This document shows, piece by piece, positions 14,733 to 21,323 of a stretch of 64,000 nucleotides of DNA. Made by a program: the position numbers and the translations under genes. Source of the DNA: Bog-532 sp963720945 (lineage in GTDB: Bacteria; Actinomycetota; Actinomycetes; Streptosporangiales; Streptosporangiaceae); assembly GCA_963720945.1 (NCBI GenBank), contig CAVRHH010000029.1:992001-1056000 (forward strand), read 5' to 3'. Positions within the stretch are counted from its first letter, which is position 1. The number at the start of each line of letters is the position of its first letter. The notes beneath the pieces were generated by a model that was not told the DNA's origin, did not search any database, and saw only the letters and a program-made list of their open reading frames with translations.

Positions 14733-17336
14733 ATGCCGATGACCGTCGCGGGGAACGACGACGCGCGTGCCGCCGCTCCGCAGGTTCCGCGGGGCGAGAT
14801 CCGGCTCGAGCCGCCCCCCGAACTGCCGGAGGTGACGTCGGACGGCCTCAGCCAGGCCCTCATGTACCTGCCGATGGGGGCGATGGCGATCGGCATGGTC
14901 GCGGTCATCGCGGGCGGCAGCGCCAGCCCGGTCCTCTACATCGGCAGCGGCGCCATGGCCGTGGGCATGGTCGGGATGATGTTCGGCCAGGTGATCCGGG
15001 GCAAGGGCGACCGTAAGCTGAAGCTCAACGGGCAGCGGCGGGACTACCTGCGGTACCTGAGCCAGATCCGGCGCAAGGTCCGGCAGGCGGCCGGCGAGCA
15101 GCGGCTGGCCCTGCAGTACAGCGGGCCCGCGCCGCGGTCGCTGCCCTCGCTGGTCGCGGCGGGCAGCGACCAGATCTGGCAGCGGTCCCCGGCCGACGCC
15201 GGCTTCGGCTGCGTCCGGTTCGCCACCGGCACCCAGGCCCTCTCCGTCCGGCTGGTTCCCCTGGAGACCAAGCCCATCGAGGACCTGGACCCGCTGTGCG
15301 CCGGCGCGCTGCGCCGCTTCATCCGGGCCCAGGGCCAGGTGCCCGGGCTGCCGGTGGAGGTGTCGCTGCGGTCGGTCACGCGGATCGTGCCCACCGGCGA
15401 CCCCGGCGCCGTCCACGCCCTGGTGCGGTCGCTGATCGCTCAGGTCGCGGTGACGCACTCACCGGCCGATGTGCGGATCAGCGTGTGCGGGGCGGCGGAC
15501 CGGATGCGGCAGTGGGAGTGGATCAAGTGGCTGCCGCACAACAGGCACCCCACCGAACGGGACGCGGCGGGGGCCGTCCGGCTGATGGCCCCGTCGCTCG
15601 GCGCGCTGGAGCCGATGCTGCAGCTGCACGACCGGCCCCGGTTCACGCCCGGCGGCGCCCGCTCGGCGCCCGGCTCGCTGCCGCTGCACGTCGTGCTGCT
15701 CGACGGCGCGGCCCGGGACCCCGGTACCGACTCCGGCGGAGTGGACGGCGTGGTCGTCATCGATCTGTCGGCGGCGGACACGCCCGGCGCGGCGGCTCCC
15801 GGCCCGGCCGCGCTCGGGCTGCGGGTGACCCCGGGCGAGGTATACCGGCTGCCGCCGGACGGGACCGCGGAGACGCTCATCGGCGTGCCGGACGCGCTGT
15901 CGCGCGCCGAAGCCGAGGCGCTGGGCCGCCAGCTCGCCGCGTTGCAGCCGGCCGCGGCGGGCGGCCCCGCCGAGGACGCGTTCGCGCTCAACACCACGCT
16001 GGCCTCGCTGCTCGGCGTCGACAGCCTGGTCACGCTGGACGTGGCCGCGCTGCGCCGGGCCCGGGCGCCGCGGGATCAGCTGCGGGTGCCCATCGGCAAC
16101 GACGCCGACGGCCAGCCGGTGGAACTGGACATCAAGGAAGCCGCGCAGGGTGGCATGGGCCCGCACGGCCTGGTCGTGGGCGCCACCGGGTCCGGCAAGT
16201 CCGAGCTGCTCCGGACGCTCGTGCTCGGGCTGGCGATCACCCACTCCGCCGAAGACCTCAACTTCGTCCTGGTCGACTTCAAGGGCGGTGCGACGTTCCT
16301 CGGGCTCGACCGCCTGCCGCACGTCTCCGCCGTGATCACCAACCTGGCCGACGAGCTGCCGCTGGTGGACCGCATGCGCGAGGCGCTGCACGGCGAGGTG
16401 GTCCGCCGCCAGGAGCTGCTGCGCGCGGCCGGGAACTACGCCTCGTTGCGGGATTACACGAAAGCCCGGGCAGAGGGGGCCCGGGCGGAAGGGGCCCGGG
16501 CGGAGGGGGCCCGGGCGGAGGGGGCCCGGGCCGAGGGCGTGGCCCTGCCGCCGGTGCCGAGCCTGTTCGTCGTGCTGGACGAGTTCTCGGAGCTGCTGGC
16601 GGCCAAGCCGGAGTTCATCGACCTGTTCGTCACGATCGGGCGGGTCGGCCGTTCCCTCGGCGTGCACCTGCTGCTCGCCTCGCAGCGGCTGGAGGAGGGC
16701 CGCCTGCGCGGGCTGGACACCCAGCTGTCCTACCGCATTGGCCTGCGCACGTTCTCCGCGCAGGAGTCGCGGACCGTCCTCGGCGTCCCGGACGCCTACG
16801 AGCTGCCGTCCCAGCCGGGCAACGGCTACCTGAAGGATGGCACCAGCGGCCTGACCCGGTTCAAGGCCGCGTACGTGTCGGGGTCGCTGACCGCAGCGGC
16901 GGACGACCGGCCGGCCCCCGGATGCGGCCCGGGATCGCCCGTTTCGGCCCCGGCTACGTCGAGCCGCAGTTCATCGACGCGCCCGGCGGCGAGGGACGGG
17001 ACGCCGCGGCGGGCGCGGGCGGGCAGCGCGCTCCGGCGGGCCAGGAGCCCAGCCAGACCCTGCTCGACGCCGTGGTGGGCCTGCTGTCCGGGCCCGGGTC
17101 GCCGGGCCCGTCGGCGCACCAGATATGGCTGCCGCCGCTGGACGCCCCGCCCGCCCTCGACCAGCTGCTGCCCGGGCCGGACGCGCGGCAGATGCTGCAC
17201 GGCGTGCTCGGGATCGTGGACCGGCCCTTCGAGCAGCGCCGCGACCCGCTGTGGGCCGACCTGTCCGGCAGCGCCGGGCACGCGGCGGTGGCCGGCGCGC
17301 CGCGCAGCGGCAAGTCGACCGTGCTGCTCACGCTGA
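14733..17336 (+). CDS. eccC: EccC ATPase, N-terminal part (EccCa portion; frame-disrupted)
   Basis: The ESX motor ATPase. An AAAGGGG ribosome site precedes the ATG. Two membrane spans lie at about residues 42-85 (LMYLPMGAMAIG and neighbours). The first FtsK/SpoIIIE ATPase domain has a Walker A GATGSGKSELL at about residue 485 and a Walker B VVLDEFSELL. An ARAEG pentapeptide is repeated five times (16467-16535) in between. Homology to EccC ends near 16915 in this frame and resumes in another frame. Adding one C to the CCCCC run at 16915-16919 gives the continuous reading DDRPAPRMRPGIARFGPGYV, so the tail to 17336 is out of frame. Either a one-base sequencing deletion or a true mutation. Confidence 0.85.
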   Translation: MPMTVAGNDDARAAAPQVPRGEIRLEPPPELPEVTSDGLSQALMYLPMGAMAIGMVAVIAGGSASPVLYIGSGAMAVGMVGMMFGQVIRGKGDRKLKLNGQRRDYLRYLSQIRRKVRQAAGEQRLALQYSGPAPRSLPSLVAAGSDQIWQRSPADAGFGCVRFATGTQALSVRLVPLETKPIEDLDPLCAGALRRFIRAQGQVPGLPVEVSLRSVTRIVPTGDPGAVHALVRSLIAQVAVTHSPADVRISVCGAADRMRQWEWIKWLPHNRHPTERDAAGAVRLMAPSLGALEPMLQLHDRPRFTPGGARSAPGSLPLHVVLLDGAARDPGTDSGGVDGVVVIDLSAADTPGAAAPGPAALGLRVTPGEVYRLPPDGTAETLIGVPDALSRAEAEALGRQLAALQPAAAGGPAEDAFALNTTLASLLGVDSLVTLDVAALRRARAPRDQLRVPIGNDADGQPVELDIKEAAQGGMGPHGLVVGATGSGKSELLRTLVLGLAITHSAEDLNFVLVDFKGGATFLGLDRLPHVSAVITNLADELPLVDRMREALHGEVVRRQELLRAAGNYASLRDYTKARAEGARAEGARAEGARAEGARAEGVALPPVPSLFVVLDEFSELLAAKPEFIDLFVTIGRVGRSLGVHLLLASQRLEEGRLRGLDTQLSYRIGLRTFSAQESRTVLGVPDAYELPSQPGNGYLKDGTSGLTRFKAAYVSGSLTAAADDRPAPGCGPGSPVSAPATSSRSSSTRPAARDGTPRRARAGSALRRARSPARPCSTPWWACCPGPGRRARRRTRYGCRRWTPRPPSTSCCPGRTRGRCCTACSGSWTGPSSSAATRCGPTCPAAPGTRRWPARRAAASRPCCSR
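16467..16535 (+). repeat. GCCCGGGCGGAGGGG repeat in eccC
   Basis: Five near-identical 15-base units encode A-R-A-E-G repeats in a surface loop of the first ATPase domain of EccC. The tract is in frame and appears to be a lineage-specific insertion. Confidence 0.8.
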
Positions 17337-18802
17337 TCAGCTCGCTGGCCCTGCTGCACACCCCAGCCCAGGTGCAGTTCTACATCCTGGATTTCGGCGG
17401 CGGATCGATGGGCGCGCTCGGCGGCCTGCCGCACGTGGGCGGGGTCGCGAGCCGGCTCCAGGGCGACCGGGTGCGCCGGACGGTCGCCGAGGTGCGGACC
17501 CTGCTCGAGCAGCGGGAGCGCGAATTCAGCGAGCGCGGTATCGACTCGATCGCCACCTACCGCAGGCTGCGGGCCGAAGGCGCGATCGCGGGCGACGGCT
17601 TCGGCGACGTGTTCCTCGTCGTGGACGGCTGGCTCACCCTGCGCCAGGACTACGAAGACCTCGAGCAGACCGTCACCGCGCTGGCGGCCCGGGGCCTCGG
17701 TTACGGCGTCCACCTGGTGGCCGCGACCAACAAGTGGTCGGAGTTCCGCCCGGCCGTCCGGGACCTGTTCGGGACGCGCCTCGAACTGCGCCTCGGTGAC
17801 CCGTACGAATCCGAAATCGGCCGGGCCGCGGCGGGGAACGTCCCGTCCGGCGCGCCGGGACGCGGCCTGACCCGCGACGGGCTGCATTTCCTGACCGCGA
17901 TGCCACGCGTCGACGGGCAGTCCACCGCCGCCGGGCTGCCGGAAGCGATCCGCTCGCTGGCCGCCCGCGCCGCCGCGGCCTGGCCCGGCAGTGGCGCGCC
18001 GCCCGTCCGGATGCTCCCGGACGTCCTGCCGGCCGCCAAGCTGCCGCCGCCCGCGTCAACCGGAACCCGGGTCCCGTTCGGCATCGACGAGAACTCGCTG
18101 GCGCCGGTGTTCCTGGACTTCACCGCCGACCCGCACTTCCTGGTCCTGGGCGACACCGAATGCGGGAAGTCGAACCTGCTGCGGCTGGCCGCCGGGGGCA
18201 TCGCCGCCCGGTTCACTCCCGGTCAGGCCAAGGTCATCTTCTTCGACTACCGCCGGTCGCTGCTCGATGCGGCGCAGATCCCGCACCAGATCGGGTACGC
18301 CACCTCCTCGGTGGCCGCGGCCACCCTGCTGGATGAGGTCCGGGGGGCCCTGAACACACGCCTCCCGCCGCCCGACCTCACCCCGGACCAGCTCCGGTCC
18401 CGGTCCTGGTGGAGCGGCTCGGACCTGTTCCTGATCGTGGACGACTACGACCTGGTGGCGGGGACCCAGAATCCGCTGCTGGCGCTGGCCGAGTTCCTGC
18501 CGCAGGCCCGCGACGTCGGGCTGCACGTCATCCTGGCCCGTTCCGCGGGCGGGGCCGGGCGCGCCATGTTCGACCCGGTGATCCAGCGGCTGCGGGAGAT
18601 GGGCTCGCCCGGGCTGATCATGTCCGGCAGCAAGGACGAGGGAGCGCTGCTCGGCGGCGTCCGGCCGGCTCCCCAGCCCTGCGGGCGCGGGTTCCTGGTG
18701 GGCCGGCGGAACGGATCGCGCCTGATCCAGGTCGCCCTGCTCGGCGGGGCCGGCCCGGAAGGGTCCCCATCGGGGCCGTTCCCCATCACCGCCCAGCGGT
18801 AA
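16922..18802 (+). CDS. eccC: EccC ATPase, C-terminal part (EccCb portion with ATPase domains 2 and 3)
   Basis: Continuation of EccC in a second frame. Domain 2 has Walker A GAPRSGKSTVLL and the DFGGG strand. Domain 3 has Walker A GDTECGKSNLLR and Walker B LIVDDYDLV. An in-frame ATG exists at 16922 (MRPGIARFGPGYVEPQ), and some actinobacteria do encode EccCa and EccCb separately. Here, however, there is no ribosome site before it and the upstream frame reads past it, so one fused gene with an indel at the C5 run is more likely. In EccC the later domains bind ESX substrates and regulate domain 1. The stop overlaps the convergent mycP end by 17 bases. Confidence 0.85.
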   Translation: MRPGIARFGPGYVEPQFIDAPGGEGRDAAAGAGGQRAPAGQEPSQTLLDAVVGLLSGPGSPGPSAHQIWLPPLDAPPALDQLLPGPDARQMLHGVLGIVDRPFEQRRDPLWADLSGSAGHAAVAGAPRSGKSTVLLTLISSLALLHTPAQVQFYILDFGGGSMGALGGLPHVGGVASRLQGDRVRRTVAEVRTLLEQREREFSERGIDSIATYRRLRAEGAIAGDGFGDVFLVVDGWLTLRQDYEDLEQTVTALAARGLGYGVHLVAATNKWSEFRPAVRDLFGTRLELRLGDPYESEIGRAAAGNVPSGAPGRGLTRDGLHFLTAMPRVDGQSTAAGLPEAIRSLAARAAAAWPGSGAPPVRMLPDVLPAAKLPPPASTGTRVPFGIDENSLAPVFLDFTADPHFLVLGDTECGKSNLLRLAAGGIAARFTPGQAKVIFFDYRRSLLDAAQIPHQIGYATSSVAAATLLDEVRGALNTRLPPPDLTPDQLRSRSWWSGSDLFLIVDDYDLVAGTQNPLLALAEFLPQARDVGLHVILARSAGGAGRAMFDPVIQRLREMGSPGLIMSGSKDEGALLGGVRPAPQPCGRGFLVGRRNGSRLIQVALLGGAGPEGSPSGPFPITAQR

Positions 18803-19127
18803 TTGCGCCGCCGCCACAGCGCCCGCCCGGGCGCCAGTGGCGACGGCGGCCGGCCGGGATGGCCAGGGCCGCCGCCGTGACCAGGACCGCCAGCCCAGCC
18901 GCACCCGCCACGACCGAGAAGGCCACCGTGCGGGCGGCCCGGTCCGGCACGGCGGCACGGATGATCCGCACCCGGCCCGCGGGCCCGGCCGCCTGGGCGC
19001 CGCCGCCCTGGACGTTTCCGCTGCCCGGGGAGGTGCCATTGCCCTGGCCGCTGACCTGGGCGCCCGCGGCACCGGCCAGCGCGGTGGGCGGGAGCACGGC
19101 CGTCACCGCCTGGACCGGGTTGACCAT
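18786..19127 (-). CDS. mycP: Mycosin MycP, C-terminal membrane-anchor part (frame-disrupted)
   Basis: Carries the last part of the mycosin: GRGMVNPVQAVTAVLPP, which in mycosins directly follows the subtilase domain, then a Gly-rich linker and a single C-terminal span (about VAFSVVAGAAGLAVLVTAAAL) with an Arg-rich cytoplasmic tail. It is separated from the catalytic part by a one-base frame change near 19143-19145. One extra base at the GGG there restores DGPAGPGTGRGMVNPVQ. The ATG at 19127 is internal to the motif and is not a credible independent start. Confidence 0.8.
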   Translation of the reverse strand: MVNPVQAVTAVLPPTALAGAAGAQVSGQGNGTSPGSGNVQGGGAQAAGPAGRVRIIRAAVPDRAARTVAFSVVAGAAGLAVLVTAAALAIPAGRRRHWRPGGRCGGGAITAGR

Positions 19128-20140
19128 GCCGCGGCCGGTTCCGGGCCGGCCGGGCCGTCCGCGGTGGCGGTGATCCGGGCCACCACCTGAGCCTCGTCCA
19201 GGTCCGGGTGGTAGGCCCGGACCAGCGCGGCGACCCCGGACACGAACGCCGCCGCGAAGCTGGTGCCGTTGTCGCCGGGGTTGTAGGCGGCCGGGAAAGT
19301 TCCGGGGTAGGCACTGGTCACGCCGATCCCCGGCGCGGTAACGCTCACCGGTGTCCGGGTGTCGGAGAAACTGGCCAGCGAGCCGTCCGGCCCGATCGCG
19401 CCGACCGAGAGCACCCCGGGGTAGGCCGCCGGGTAGAACGGCCCGGTGGCGCCCCCGGCGCTGTCATTGCCGGCCGCCGCGACGACCACCACGTTGCGGG
19501 CCTGCGCGAACTCCACTGCCGCCTGCAGGGCCGGGGTGCTGACGGTGGTGGCCAGCGACAAGTTGATCACGTTCGCCCCGAGGTTCACCGCAGCGCGGAT
19601 CGCCTGGGCCGCCACCTGGCCGGGGAAGGTGTCCGAGTTCGTGATTTTAACGGAGAGGATGGCCGCCTGCGGGGCGACACCGGCGAACGAGATGCCCGCC
19701 ACCGGGGCGGCCGCGATGATGCTGGCCACCGACGTGCCGTGGCCCACGCAATCCGCGCCAGCCGGCGCGCCGAACGTCGCCCCGGCCAGATCGGGTCCCA
19801 CCGTCACCCGGTCGCCGAACTGCGGGTTGGCGTCCACGCCGCTGTCCACCACAGCGACCGTGACACCCGCTCCCTGGGTCAGCGGCCAGACGCTGGGGAA
19901 GCCCAGCGCCTGCTGCGCCCACGGGGTGGCCGCAGGCGCCGCGATGCCGTGCGTGCCGGGACAGCCGGCCACCGGCCCGGGCAGCCCGGCCGGTACGCCG
20001 CCGGCCCGCCCGGCCGAGGCAGGTGCCCCGGGCGCCGCGGGTGCGGCGGGCGCCGCGAACGCGGGCGAGCTCAGCGCGGCCGCCAGGCATACGCCGGCGC
20101 CCAGCACTCCCCCGGCCCGCAGGGCGGGTCCCCGTCTCAC
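19103..20140 (-). CDS. mycP: Mycosin MycP, secreted subtilisin-like protease domain (frame-disrupted)
   Basis: The S8 serine protease of ESX systems. The GTG at 20140 is chosen because GGAGGTG lies 7 bases upstream; longer starts at 20176 and 20221 exist. An N-terminal signal peptide (VRRGPALRAGGVLGAG...FAAPAAP) is followed by the full catalytic triad: Asp in VAVVDSGVD, His in GHGTSVASI and Ser in NGTSFAAAFVSG, with the oxyanion Asn in AAAGNDS. The frame ends early after ITATADGPAGP because of a probable one-base indel; the rest of the protein is in 18786-19127. Mycosins sit outside the membrane, stabilise the ESX complex and process substrates. Confidence 0.88.
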   Translation of the reverse strand: MRRGPALRAGGVLGAGVCLAAALSSPAFAAPAAPAAPGAPASAGRAGGVPAGLPGPVAGCPGTHGIAAPAATPWAQQALGFPSVWPLTQGAGVTVAVVDSGVDANPQFGDRVTVGPDLAGATFGAPAGADCVGHGTSVASIIAAAPVAGISFAGVAPQAAILSVKITNSDTFPGQVAAQAIRAAVNLGANVINLSLATTVSTPALQAAVEFAQARNVVVVAAAGNDSAGGATGPFYPAAYPGVLSVGAIGPDGSLASFSDTRTPVSVTAPGIGVTSAYPGTFPAAYNPGDNGTSFAAAFVSGVAALVRAYHPDLDEAQVVARITATADGPAGPEPAAAWSTRSRR

Positions 20141-20218
20141 GGCAAGCACCTCCGCGGTATGTGGCTCTCTACCCATGACTACGGATGTGCCAGAAAGCGG
20201 TTCGCCCCGCTGGGCTTT

Positions 20219-20271
20219 CATGATCGGCGCGGGTATTCCGCACTATCTGCGGAAAAGCGACGCCGATCATG
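20219..20271. terminator. Nested inverted repeat between mycP and the MDR gene
   Basis: The outer arms CATGATCGGCG and CGCCGATCATG (11 of 11 complementary) enclose inner arms TTCCGCA and TGCGGAA around CTATC. It lies after the MDR oxidoreductase stop on the same strand and upstream of mycP, so a terminator or an RNA processing hairpin is most likely. No U-tract follows, which is usual in GC-rich actinobacteria. Confidence 0.6.
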
Positions 20272-20329
20272 GTGGGGTATGCGGGGCACCGCTGGCAGGC
20301 CGCGGAGTGCCCGGGCCGTCGGACGGATG

Positions 20330-21274
20330 TCAGGGCAGCAGCTCCAGGACATATTTGCCATGGCTGCTGCCGTGGCGCACTGCCTCGAGCGCTTCCCGGG
20401 CCCGCGTCACGGGCAGGACGTCCGCGATCCGCGTGCGCAGCGAGCCGTCGGCGAAGCGCTGGGCCAGGCCGGTCAGGGCAACGGCGTCGGGCTGCACTCC
20501 CACGGCGGAGGCGGTAATCCCCCGTACGGTATCCGGCAGTCCGGCGGGCGAGGTGGTGACAAACCGGCCGCCGTCGCGGGTCGCATCGATGGCGGCCTGC
20601 CACACGGCGGGCCCGGCAAGGTCGATCGTAACGTCAACGCCGTCGGCTATATGCCGCCTGACCTGGGCGGCGACATCTGCGGCGCGGTCGACGACGGCGG
20701 TGGCACCGAGTTCGCGCACGGCCGGGAAATCATCTGCTGCGACCGAGGCGATGATCTGCGCGCCGAGCTGGGTGCCGAGCTGGACGACCACTCCGCCGAC
20801 CGCGCCAGCCGCGCCGATCACGAGCACGCTGGTGCCGGGCTGTACCTCGCCGGTGTCGAGGGTGAGCTTCGCGGTGAGCGCGGTGACCGGGATCGTGGCG
20901 CCGGCACTGAAGTCCAGGCCAGCCGGGAGCACGGCGATCAGGTCCGGCGGCACGGCGATCAGCTCGGCGGCGGCACCGATGCCCGACCACGGCTGCGGGC
21001 TGAAGCCAAGGACACGGTCTCCCGGCTTCCATTGCGGCACCATGGCCCCGGCAGCGGCGATGGTCCCGGCGAAGTCCCAGCCGAGGATCTGCGGGAAGAT
21101 GGTCGTCCCGCCCGCGCCCGCGAACATTCCCTCGGTGGTCGCGACGTCCCACGGTCCCAGCGCCACCGCGTGCACCCGCACCGTCACCACGTCCCCGGCG
21201 GCTTCGGGCGCTGGGATATCGGCGAGGGTGACACTGTCCGGGCCGCCGAAGCTGGTCAGGGTCAAAGCGCGCAT
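20330..21274 (-). CDS. Zinc-independent MDR oxidoreductase (quinone oxidoreductase-like)
   Basis: A 314-residue NADP-dependent medium-chain reductase. The N-terminal GroES-like domain contains GWDFAGTIAAAG. The nucleotide-binding fold shows GAAGAVGGVVVQLGTQLGA, a modified AXXGXXG site. The zinc-ligand cysteines of alcohol dehydrogenases are absent, so it belongs to the quinone oxidoreductase/enoyl reductase branch. GGAGG lies 8 bases before the ATG. The substrate is unknown. The LuxR-type regulator gene ends about 50 bases upstream on the same strand and may control it. Confidence 0.85.
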   Translation of the reverse strand: MRALTLTSFGGPDSVTLADIPAPEAAGDVVTVRVHAVALGPWDVATTEGMFAGAGGTTIFPQILGWDFAGTIAAAGAMVPQWKPGDRVLGFSPQPWSGIGAAAELIAVPPDLIAVLPAGLDFSAGATIPVTALTAKLTLDTGEVQPGTSVLVIGAAGAVGGVVVQLGTQLGAQIIASVAADDFPAVRELGATAVVDRAADVAAQVRRHIADGVDVTIDLAGPAVWQAAIDATRDGGRFVTTSPAGLPDTVRGITASAVGVQPDAVALTGLAQRFADGSLRTRIADVLPVTRAREALEAVRHGSSHGKYVLELLP

Positions 21275-21323
21275 CAGATTTTCCTCCGTCGACGGTGATG
21301 GTCCCTATCTGGGAGTCCGTGGC

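Noticed and set aside
16922..16990. Independent start of a separate EccCb at ATG 16922
   Set aside because: There is no ribosome site, the upstream frame reads past it for over 400 bases, and one added C yields a seamless EccC. Kept as a less likely alternative.
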